Positions 34,543 through 41,250 of a stretch of 41,250 nucleotides of DNA are shown piece after piece. Position numbers and translations under genes: made by a program. How positions within the stretch are numbered: position 1 is the first letter of the stretch; every line of letters starts with the position of its first letter. Location of the stretch: the NCBI RefSeq assembly GCF_029960785.1, contig NZ_JASBQE010000104.1:1-41250 (forward strand), read 5' to 3'. The notes beneath the pieces were generated by a model. That model searched no databases. It was not told the origin of the DNA and saw nothing but the letters and a program-made list of their open reading frames with translations. The DNA comes from Polyangium sp. 15x6. Lineage in GTDB: Bacteria > Myxococcota_A > Polyangia > Polyangiales > Polyangiaceae.

Positions 34543-34974
34543 TCAGTCGGGTGATGCTTCGATCAGATACCGGCACCTATCGGCGAATTTCGGAAAGCGT
34601 TTTGCGATCCTGGTCAGAATCGGGACCCTCTGGGCGCGCGAGCGAAATGGGAAGGTGTCCTGCGAAAAAAGGGCGAGCGCCACGCGAATTTCATCGACAC
34701 CTACCTCCAGCCAGTGCACCAGCACCCGCCGGATGCAGGCCCCCTCGTCGTCGGTCGAGTAGGAGGCTACACCGAGAAGCAACGCCCCCTCGTCAAAGGA
34801 AAACACTGCCTTCTCGACTGCGTTCGCAATGCAATCCGGAAGCTTGTCGACGCCGACCTGGTCGATGACCTCTGTCAATGTGTCGGAGAGCGCGCTGACA
34901 TCATAGTCGCGCGCTGACGGATCGAGGCACGAATTGCGTACTTCTTTCCAATACGGTAAATTCATGTCGCTCAT
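34543..34974 (-). CDS. Hypothetical small soluble protein
   Basis: A 143-aa protein without signal peptide or membrane helix. It is largely helical and acidic: LSDTLTEVIDQVGVDKLPDCIANAVEKAVFSFDEGALLLGVASY, then CIRRVLVHWLEVGVDEIRVALALFSQDTF and a C-terminal LTRIAKRFPKFADRCRYLIEAS. An AAGGA sits just before the ATG at 34974, with a GGAGG a few bases further up. I do not recognise the family. Size, charge and isolated position are compatible with an orphan immunity-type or accessory protein, but nothing in the sequence proves that. Confidence 0.65.
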   Translation of the reverse strand: MSDMNLPYWKEVRNSCLDPSARDYDVSALSDTLTEVIDQVGVDKLPDCIANAVEKAVFSFDEGALLLGVASYSTDDEGACIRRVLVHWLEVGVDEIRVALALFSQDTFPFRSRAQRVPILTRIAKRFPKFADRCRYLIEASPD

Positions 34975-35053
34975 CGGTTCCTTGGACCTCCACGCACCTC
35001 GGTTTCAGCCGTCCCAACAGGGAAGACCGCCCAGCACCCGTTACGCCCGGTGC

Positions 35054-35743
35054 TCACCGGGCAATCGTCACCTCGATCGGCCCCGCCACGAGCGTGTACG
35101 GCGGCATTTCGCAGAGCCTACGGAGCCGTTCGGCGGCTTCGGGCGTCTCGGGTTCTTCCTCGCAACGCCCGCTGTATTGATAGAGCATGAACATCCGAAG
35201 GCGCCCCTCTCTGCTCGGCTCCACGATGGAGCTCGGGGTCCACGCGCGTCGCAAGGGCAGCTCTTGCCCCGGCGAAAGCTCGACGATGCGAGGCTCCGTC
35301 GGATCGGCACTGTCGTTCCCGCAGCGCATGGACGCGGGCGAGGTCTTCGGGACGCAGAAGGTCCCATCGCCTCGGTCCCACTCGACGAACAGGGTCATCT
35401 GGGGATCGCCCCCATGGGAATCGTCGCTCTCGCCTCGGGTGAGGGTGAGAACCGGGTAGGAAATCGTGGTCGAATCGTTCCGAAGCGACAGGTCCAGACG
35501 GATCGGCTGGCCAGGACGCACCGTCGACGCGCCGAGCAGCGTCGCCCGTAACGTGAGATCACGCTCGACCCTTCCGCCCGGGCTCCTCTTCAAGTGGGGA
35601 TGGAGATCCGCGAACTGCGCACAGAGAGGCTCTTGCTGCTCGCGCACGGGGCTCTGCGCGCCTCCGCAACCGAGGAGGCCGAGGGAGAGGAGCGAAGCGA
35701 TGCAAGGTCCTCGCGCCGGACGGAAAAAAGCCTGCATGCGCAT
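35054..35743 (-). CDS. Predicted lipoprotein with beta-sandwich-like domain
   Basis: A 229-aa protein with signal MRMQAFFRPARGPCIASLLSLGLLGC and a clear lipobox LLGC (Cys26). In-frame ATGs at 35770, 35758 and 35737 are alternative starts. The mature part reads like an Ig-like or BsuPI-type beta-sandwich: LRATLLGASTVRPGQPIRLDLSLRNDSTTISYPV, then MTLFVEWDRGDGTFCV, IVELSPGQELPLRRAW and GRLRMFMLYQYSG. Such domains often act in protein binding. Cys pairs (FCV/RCG, GRCEEE/LCEMP) may form disulfides. The 5' end faces the nucleotidyltransferase gene across a 246-nt gap. Confidence 0.75.
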   Translation of the reverse strand: MRMQAFFRPARGPCIASLLSLGLLGCGGAQSPVREQQEPLCAQFADLHPHLKRSPGGRVERDLTLRATLLGASTVRPGQPIRLDLSLRNDSTTISYPVLTLTRGESDDSHGGDPQMTLFVEWDRGDGTFCVPKTSPASMRCGNDSADPTEPRIVELSPGQELPLRRAWTPSSIVEPSREGRLRMFMLYQYSGRCEEEPETPEAAERLRRLCEMPPYTLVAGPIEVTIAR

Positions 35744-35954
35744 GAGCTCCGCAGCCATGGGCGCGAGCATAACCCATGCGCCGCACTTCGCTCTACTTCA
35801 ACGACGGGTCTCGCCAGGTGCCCTCGTCCGGGAGGGCTCGACGCGAGCCGGCTACCCAGGGAAGTTGCATCACGGGCCGTAATCACCTATAAAAGCGCGA
35901 ATGCACCGCTCCGGCGCGTTGAGCCCGTTCGTCGAGAATCGAACGCGCGAGGGA

Positions 35955-35983
35955 TTGAACGACCGCCCGCTTGGTGCCATCCT
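35955..35983 (+). promoter_or_regulatory. Candidate leaderless promoter of the nucleotidyltransferase gene
   Basis: TTGAAC (35955-35960), 17 nt, CATCCT (35978-35983), with the ATG at 35990 only 6 nt downstream. No Shine-Dalgarno is present, so a leaderless transcript is likely. Confidence 0.35.
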
Positions 35984-35989
35984 CCGCGG

Positions 35990-36832
35990 ATGATGGACGC
36001 TCCGGTTCTTGCTCGTGTCGTCGAGGCGCTCCGGCCCGTCGAAAACCTGGTCGCACTCGTACTCGGCGGCTCTCGCGCGCGGGGAACGGCGGGTCCCAAG
36101 TCCGACTACGACATCGGCCTCTACTACGAGCCGAATGCGCCACTCCAGGTAGAGGCGCTGCGCTCGGCGGTCGCCCCGCTGGTGGACGACCCTTCATCGA
36201 CCGTGACCCAGATCGGCGAATGGGGCCCTTGGATCAACGGCGGCGGCTGGCTCAGCATCGGCGGCGTCGAGGTCGATCTCATCTACCGCGATCTCGGCGG
36301 CGTGCGCGCCGCCATCGCCGACGCGCGGCAGGGCCGCTTCTCGATGAACTACCAAACCGGGCACCCCCACGGCTTCTGCTCGACCATCTGGATGGGCGAA
36401 GTCGCAACTTGCCAGCCGCTCCTCGATCCGTTCGGCCTCATCGCCGAGTTGAAGAGCCAAACGTGGCCGTATCCGGAGACGCTGCGGGACGCGCTGGTCG
36501 CCCGCTTCGGATGGGAGGTGGGCTTCGCCATCGAAAATGCCGAAATAGCGGCCAGGCGCGCCGAACGCACGCACATTGCGGGCTGCGCCTACCGGGCGCT
36601 GTGCTGCGCGGCGCAGGTGCTGTTTGCCCTGAACGGCCGCTATCTGATCAACGAAAAGGGCGCCGTCCCCGAAGCTGCGACCTACCCGATCACGATCGAG
36701 GGCCTGGCCGAGACGGAAGCCGCGATCTGGAGAGACATCGGCGGCGGGGAGCACGAGCGCGCGCTTCAGCGCTTGCGCAGCTTGTCCGGAAGCCTGCATG
36801 CCATCCTCCAGCGAGCGGGAATGAAGGGGTAA
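35990..36832 (+). CDS. Nucleotidyltransferase-fold protein (NTP_transf_2/DUF4037-like)
   Basis: A 280-aa protein. The N-terminal polymerase-beta-like motif is VLGGSRARGTAGPKSDYDIGLYY (about 24-46), with the paired carboxylates D-Y-D of an active site. A likely third Asp lies in VEVDLIYRD (about 92-100). The C-terminal half is helical (EVGFAIENAEIAARR, YRALCCAAQVLFALNGRYLINEKGA), resembling the nucleotide- or substrate-binding helical domain of aminoglycoside/lincosamide nucleotidyltransferases and DUF4037 proteins. The start at 35990 (ATGATG) is 6 nt from a -10-like box. The substrate could be a drug, a protein side chain or a nucleotide. It is not clearly a MNT-type antitoxin, because no HEPN partner gene is adjacent. 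Confidence 0.85.
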   Translation: MMDAPVLARVVEALRPVENLVALVLGGSRARGTAGPKSDYDIGLYYEPNAPLQVEALRSAVAPLVDDPSSTVTQIGEWGPWINGGGWLSIGGVEVDLIYRDLGGVRAAIADARQGRFSMNYQTGHPHGFCSTIWMGEVATCQPLLDPFGLIAELKSQTWPYPETLRDALVARFGWEVGFAIENAEIAARRAERTHIAGCAYRALCCAAQVLFALNGRYLINEKGAVPEAATYPITIEGLAETEAAIWRDIGGGEHERALQRLRSLSGSLHAILQRAGMKG

Positions 36833-36901
36833 TCCGCACGGGCGGTGGACTTGTTCGAATGGCGCTCGCCGCCTTAGATTCCCTCGCGTTGGGGGGAGCG
36901 C

Positions 36902-39900
36902 ATGCAGGCGGGGGACGTCATCGACGATCGATTCGCCATCGAGCGGGTCGCCGGTTCGGGGGGAATGGGCTCGGTCTTCCGGGCGCACGACCGCCTTTCC
37001 GGCGGGCCCGTGGCCATCAAGGTGCTCCATGACCGGGAGCCCGGCGATATCGCGCGTTTCGATATGGAGGCGCGTGTGCTCGCAGGGCTCGATCATCCGG
37101 GCATCGTCCGGTATGTCACGCACGGCGTTACCAGCGCGGGTGAGCCCTTCCTCGCCATGGAATGGCTCGCGGGAGAGGATCTCGGCGCGCGGCTCGCGCG
37201 CGGGAGGCTCACGGTCGAGGAGAGTGTGGCCGTCGTCAGCGCAGCGGCCTCGGCTCTCGCGACAGCGCACGCGCGCGACGTGGTGCACCGTGATATCAAG
37301 CCGAGCAACGTCTTTCTCGTGGATGGCGCGCTGGATCGGGTGAAATTGCTCGATTTTGGTCTCGCGCGTATGCCGTTTTCGCCAAGGTTCACGCGGACGG
37401 GCGTGGTGCTGGGGACGCCGAGCTACATGGCGCCCGAGCAGGCGCGTGGCGCGCCTTCGCTCGATGCGCGCGTCGATGTATTCGCGCTCGGCGCCGTGTT
37501 GTTCGAGTGCTTGACCGGGCAGCCCGCATTCCAGGGCGAGCATGTGATGGCCATCCTGGCGAAGGTACTGCTCGAAGATCCGCCGCCCTTGCGAAAGCTC
37601 CGGCCCGAGGTGTCGGTGCAGCTCGAAGCGCTGGTGGCGTGTATGCTCGCGAAGGACCCGGCCGATCGGCTTGCCGACGCGGGAGAGGTCACGGAGGCGC
37701 TTGCTTGCCTCGATGCGCGTGATGCTTGGTCGTGGCTCTCCGATATGCCCCCTGCGGAAGCGCTGACGGGGAGCGAGCAGCGATTGCTGAGTATCGTCGC
37801 CGTGGGCGCGCCGGCCGAAGACGTCGACGCCGAGCATACGAGTGCGCGTCGGGAGGTTCTGGAATCGGCCGCGGAGCGGTTTGGCGCACGAATCGAATGG
37901 CTGGCGGACGGCTCGACGCTGGCGGTCTTCATGAATGCAACGAGCGCCCCGGATGCTGCGGCGCGCGCCGCGCGGTGTGCCCTCTGGCTGCGCCCGCGCA
38001 TTCCGGAGACGCCCATTGCGATTGCCACCGGCCTCGGCGAGGTCGACGAGCGAGTCCCGGTCGGACAGGTCCTCGAACGGGCCGCCGCGCTCCTGCGCAC
38101 CGCGGGGCGCTGGGTGCTCGTGGACGAGGTGACCGCGGGGCTACTCGAAGCCCGCCTCGTGGTGGCGCGTGGGCCGGGCGGGCTCGAGCTTCACCGCGAG
38201 GAGGAGATCAGCGCGACCGCGCGCACGCTGCTCGGCAAACCAAGCCCGTTCGTGGGGCGCGGACGCGAGGTACGCATTCTGCTCGACCTGCTCGACGAAT
38301 CCGTCGGCGAAGGCATTGCGCGCGCCGTGCTCGTGACCGGGCCGCCCGGAATCGGAAAGTCCCGTCTTCGCCAGGAGTTCGTCCGCGCGGCCTTCCAGCG
38401 TCATCCCGCGGTCGACGTGTGGATCGGCCGCGGCGATGCGATGAGCAAAGGGTCGGCGTTTTCCATCGTGGGCTCGGCGCTGCGGCACGCATTCGCGGTC
38501 GCGGGCCACGAGACGATCGAGGAACGGAGACGCAAGCTCACCGAGCGGGTTGCGCACCACGTGGCCGAACCCGAGGTCCGCCACGTGGCCGGGTTTCTCG
38601 GCGAAATGACGGGCACGCCCTTCCCCGACGACGAGAGCGCCAAGCTCCGCGCCGCGCGCCTCGACGCGCGCCTCATGGCCGATCAGATTCAAACTTCCTT
38701 TCGGCAATTCATGGCCGCCGAGTGTGGTGCGCACCCGGTATTACTCGTCCTCGATGACTTGCATTGGGGCGATCTTCCCTCCGTGAAGCTCATCGACGCA
38801 GCGTTGCGGGATCTCTCAGGCAAGCCGCTCCTCGTGGCAGCCTTCGGTCGGCCCGAGGTGCACGACGTGTTTCCCAAGGTATGGGCGGAGCGTGGTTTGT
38901 CCGAGATTCGCCTGGGCGAGCTGACATCACGGGCGGCGGAGGAGCTCGCTCGAAGTGCGCTCGGGGGCGCGGCCGCTCCTCGGACGATTGCGCAGATCGT
39001 CAAGCGCGCCGCGGGGCATCCGTTTTTCTTGGAAGAACTCATCCGGGCGGTGGCCGAAGGGCGTGGGGAGCAATTGCCGGAGACCGTCCTGGCCATGGTC
39101 GAGGCGCGCCTCGCCGCCCTCCCCGCAGGCGCGCGGCGCGTGCTGCGCGCGGCCAGCGTATTCGGGGACGTCTTCTGGTGCGGCGGCGTGGAGCACCTCC
39201 TCGGCGGTGGGGACGAGGCGCTGCGCGCGCACGATTGGCTCGACATGCTGGCCACGCGTGAGGTCGTGCAACGCAGCGAGACGAGCAGGTTTCCGGGGGA
39301 GGAGCAGTATTCGTTCCGGCATTCGCTTCTGCGGGAGGGCGCTCATGCGACGCTGACGGAGCCCGACCGCACGCTTGGACATCGGCTCGCCGGGGAGTGG
39401 CTCCTGCAATGGGGTGAGGGCGACGCATTGCGCCTGGCCGAGCATTTCGAGCGTGGAAAGAGCCCGGAGCGCGCGGCGGAGTGGTATCTCGCGGCGGCGA
39501 GGCAGATGCTCCAGGGGGCGGATCTGCGTGCGGCCATTGGCTCCGCGGAGCGAGGCCTCCGCTGCGGAGCCTCGGGCGAGCTTCGCACGTCACTCTTGTT
39601 CGTCCGCAGCGAGGCGTACGGGTGGACAGGGGACTGGGCCTCGCTCGCGAAGGGCATGGCGGAGCTCGTGCGCCTGGCCGCGCCGCGCACGCCGTTCTGG
39701 ATCAAGGCAATGGCATGGAAGCTCGCGAGCGCACCGATGCTCCCCACGTCCACCCGGCTCAGCGACGACGTGCAGGCCCTCGTCGACCTGGAGCCGTGCC
39801 CGGAGAGCGTGCGGGAGCTCGTGTATGCCCTTGGGCTCGTCTGGGAGACGCTGATTCAGCAAGGCAGGCGTGACCTCGCGCAGCTCTGCGCGGCGCGGAT

Positions 39901-40738
39901 GGAGCAGCTCGGCAGCCCCCTTGCGGCGCACGATCCCGAGGTTCGGGGCAGGCTGCACGAGTCTCGGAGCGCGACGCTTCAATTGGAGGGCGATTACTGG
40001 GGGAGCCTGGAGGCTGCAAGAACCGCCGTGGCGAGTTACGAGGAGGCCGGCGAGCGCCGGCATACGGGGAAGGCGCGCCTGAGCGTCGCGGTGATTTATC
40101 TGTGCCTCGGGGCGTATGCACGCGTGGAGGAGGAGCTGCGCGACATGGTTCAGGGGGGCGACGAGTCAGCCATTTATGCGTCATGGGGGAGGTGGATCTG
40201 GGCCTGGTCGCTCGTGGAGCGTGGGGTGCTGGAAGATGCGCGGGCGCTGGTGACGAGCATCCTGGACTCCGAGGCCGCGCGTAACGACCCCAATTTGCTG
40301 AGCCTCGTCCGAATGACGCTGGCAGTCATCCTGCGGCGCTCCGGGGATCTCGGCGCGGCGGAGCGCGAGGCGCGCACGGCGACCGAGGTCCTCGTGGGCA
40401 CCACGCTATGGCGCTCGTCGGCGCTGGCGACGCTCGGAAAGATCCTCCTCCAGCAAGGGCGCACGGACGAGGCCCTGCGCCTCATCGAGGATGCGGTCGC
40501 GCAGCACGATGCGAGCGCCGGACCTTTTGGAATGTACCTGCGCCTCACCCACGCCGAGGCCCTGCACGCGACGGGCGATCACGCCCGCGCGCGAGTCATG
40601 CTGCTCGAGGCCCGAGACCTCTTGCTGTCACGCGCGGCAAAGCTCCAGGACCCGGAGCTACGCCGGAGCTTCCTCGAAAACGTCACCCAGAATGCGCGCA
40701 TCCTCGACCTCGTCAGGGCCTGGGAGCAAGCGGCCTAG
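36902..40738 (+). CDS. PknK-like Ser/Thr kinase - degenerate cyclase - AAA ATPase - TPR protein
   Basis: A 1278-aa soluble protein with GGGGGGAG before the ATG. The kinase domain (10-270) has GSGGMGSV, K40 (VAIK), HRDIKPSN (H129, D131), DFG (151-153) and APEQ (177-180). A nucleotide-cyclase-like region (290-430: QRLLSIVAVGA, RFGARIEWLADGSTLAVFM, RAARCALWLR, ILVDE-like WVLVDEV) lacks the metal-binding aspartates of active cyclases. The AAA module has PFVGRGREVRILLDLL, Walker A GPPGIGKS (480-487) and Walker B VLLVLDDLHWGD. A helical LuxR/MalT-like arm and TPR-type repeats fill about 830-1278 (ALATLGKILLQQGRTDEALRLIEDAV). The plan matches PknK-type kinases common in myxobacteria. There is no membrane helix, so it senses cytoplasmic signals. 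Confidence 0.92.
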   Translation: MQAGDVIDDRFAIERVAGSGGMGSVFRAHDRLSGGPVAIKVLHDREPGDIARFDMEARVLAGLDHPGIVRYVTHGVTSAGEPFLAMEWLAGEDLGARLARGRLTVEESVAVVSAAASALATAHARDVVHRDIKPSNVFLVDGALDRVKLLDFGLARMPFSPRFTRTGVVLGTPSYMAPEQARGAPSLDARVDVFALGAVLFECLTGQPAFQGEHVMAILAKVLLEDPPPLRKLRPEVSVQLEALVACMLAKDPADRLADAGEVTEALACLDARDAWSWLSDMPPAEALTGSEQRLLSIVAVGAPAEDVDAEHTSARREVLESAAERFGARIEWLADGSTLAVFMNATSAPDAAARAARCALWLRPRIPETPIAIATGLGEVDERVPVGQVLERAAALLRTAGRWVLVDEVTAGLLEARLVVARGPGGLELHREEEISATARTLLGKPSPFVGRGREVRILLDLLDESVGEGIARAVLVTGPPGIGKSRLRQEFVRAAFQRHPAVDVWIGRGDAMSKGSAFSIVGSALRHAFAVAGHETIEERRRKLTERVAHHVAEPEVRHVAGFLGEMTGTPFPDDESAKLRAARLDARLMADQIQTSFRQFMAAECGAHPVLLVLDDLHWGDLPSVKLIDAALRDLSGKPLLVAAFGRPEVHDVFPKVWAERGLSEIRLGELTSRAAEELARSALGGAAAPRTIAQIVKRAAGHPFFLEELIRAVAEGRGEQLPETVLAMVEARLAALPAGARRVLRAASVFGDVFWCGGVEHLLGGGDEALRAHDWLDMLATREVVQRSETSRFPGEEQYSFRHSLLREGAHATLTEPDRTLGHRLAGEWLLQWGEGDALRLAEHFERGKSPERAAEWYLAAARQMLQGADLRAAIGSAERGLRCGASGELRTSLLFVRSEAYGWTGDWASLAKGMAELVRLAAPRTPFWIKAMAWKLASAPMLPTSTRLSDDVQALVDLEPCPESVRELVYALGLVWETLIQQGRRDLAQLCAARMEQLGSPLAAHDPEVRGRLHESRSATLQLEGDYWGSLEAARTAVASYEEAGERRHTGKARLSVAVIYLCLGAYARVEEELRDMVQGGDESAIYASWGRWIWAWSLVERGVLEDARALVTSILDSEAARNDPNLLSLVRMTLAVILRRSGDLGAAEREARTATEVLVGTTLWRSSALATLGKILLQQGRTDEALRLIEDAVAQHDASAGPFGMYLRLTHAEALHATGDHARARVMLLEARDLLLSRAAKLQDPELRRSFLENVTQNARILDLVRAWEQAA

Positions 40739-41052
40739 GGTCTACTCGTCGAATCGCGGTGTCGGAGCGCAGGCGTTTGAAGCGCGCTCCGAGCGGCCCA
40801 TCAGGGCTTGCATCCCTCGACGCGGATCCCTCCGTCGCCGATGTGACGCATCCACAGCCCGCGACGCCCTCGGCATCGAGGCAATCGCAGCTCGCTGCGC
40901 CCATGCAGCGATCCGCGTGCCTTGCACGAAGCATTGCGTCAAATAGCAGCTCGCCCCCATCATGCATAAGCCGAAACCGATGCCTCGAAGCATATGCCCA
41001 TAGAAGCCTCCACGAAGCGTTGCACTTTTCTCGCCCAACCTTCGCTTTGAAC
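40739..41052. other. 314-nt stretch without a supported gene
   Basis: Follows the large kinase gene. A 112-codon frame on the minus strand (40742-41080) contains a hydrophobic patch (GFYGHMLRGIGFGLCMMGASCY) but has mixed codon use and an Arg-rich remainder, so I do not call it. No terminator hairpin with a U-tract is evident. Confidence 0.35.
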
Positions 41053-41250
41053 TCAGCAATAGATGTGCCGGACCGGGCACGAGACGGGGATGGGGCAGCC
41101 ATGGGCCGTCCGTCGATCACGTGCTAGGTGGCTGGTGTCGATCGCGAGCCCGTCGAAGAGGTCGTGGCCGCTCGTGTTCCCATGGCCGCCAGGGTGCATA
41201 TCGGACAGGTCGCCTGACGGCTGATAATGGTTTGGATCGTCTTCTGGTCT
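41053..41250 (-). CDS. Unidentified C-terminal reading frame at the right edge (partial)
   Basis: A frame on the minus strand is open from the window edge for 65 codons to a TGA at 41053-41055. Its edge part (41130-41250) has almost only G or C at third positions (DLSDMHPGGHGN, SGHDLFDGLAIDTSHLAR), as real genes here do. The last part (HGCPIPVSCPVRHIYC) is less convincing. There is no start codon because the gene would begin outside the window. His/Gly/Asp-rich; no family recognised. Two other frames are also open over part of this stretch, so this is tentative. Confidence 0.3.
   Translation of the reverse strand, partial: RPEDDPNHYQPSGDLSDMHPGGHGNTSGHDLFDGLAIDTSHLARDRRTAHGCPIPVSCPVRHIYC

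Noticed and set aside
40742-41080. 112-codon minus-strand frame with a hydrophobic patch
   Set aside because: Mixed third-position composition, Arg-rich C-terminal half, no clear ribosome site and no family resemblance.

Overview
The window looks like a chromosomal segment of a myxobacterium, most likely Polyangiales/Sorangiineae. The reasons are the very high GC and GC3, five large Hanks-type Ser/Thr kinases with Pro/Ala-rich linkers and C-terminal membrane anchors, several Cys-rich or lipidated secreted proteins, a DUF4423-type regulator and a type VI secretion (T6SS) vgrG island. I saw no rRNA, tRNA or CRISPR array, and no T6SS sheath, tube or baseplate genes, so this is an accessory effector locus and not the main T6SS cluster.

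Layout. (1) 1-364: the left edge holds what looks like the first 20 codons of a transposase (minus strand) beside the orphan 3' end of a Cys-rich secreted-protein gene. (2) 371-3157 (minus): a membrane-anchored small GTPase with coiled coil, and a membrane-anchored partner of unknown family. (3) 3314-8726 (plus): two short membrane kinases in tandem, then a DUF2169 protein (T6SS adaptor family). (4) 18052-8758 (minus): a near-continuous, overlapping gene train VgrG - PAAR - FHA+DUF4123 chaperone - small accessory protein - candidate caspase-fold effector - membrane-anchored candidate immunity protein - second VgrG ending in a JAB/MPN-like metallopeptidase domain - 73-aa candidate immunity protein - peptidoglycan-binding/L,D-transpeptidase-like protein. 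(5) 18398-25352 (plus): a kinase with PEGA domains, then a 1551-aa kinase-STAND NTPase-WD40 protein with 14 WD repeats (two propellers). (6) 25485-36832: mostly regulators and small enzymes: an AraC-VOC pair, a lipoprotein diverging from a DUF4423 regulator, secreted proteins in a lower-GC patch, a PadR gene diverging from an Lnt/nitrilase-like gene across two matching operators, a second AraC-VOC pair, a lipoprotein and a nucleotidyltransferase. (7) 36902-40738: a PknK-like kinase with a degenerate cyclase-like domain, an AAA ATPase and TPRs. (8) 41053-41250: an unidentified partial reading frame running off the right edge.

How it may work together (inference). The VgrG/PAAR proteins form the secreted spike. 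DUF4123 and DUF2169 proteins load cargo, and each cargo gene is followed by a candidate immunity gene, except the last. The DUF4123 chaperone carries a phosphothreonine-reading FHA domain and kinases flank the island, so effector loading may be gated by protein phosphorylation. The GTPase pair divergent from the kinases could be a further membrane-localised input. Several kinase, AraC and nucleotidyltransferase genes have a -10-like TANNNT hexamer only 6-8 nt before the start codon, suggesting leaderless transcripts.
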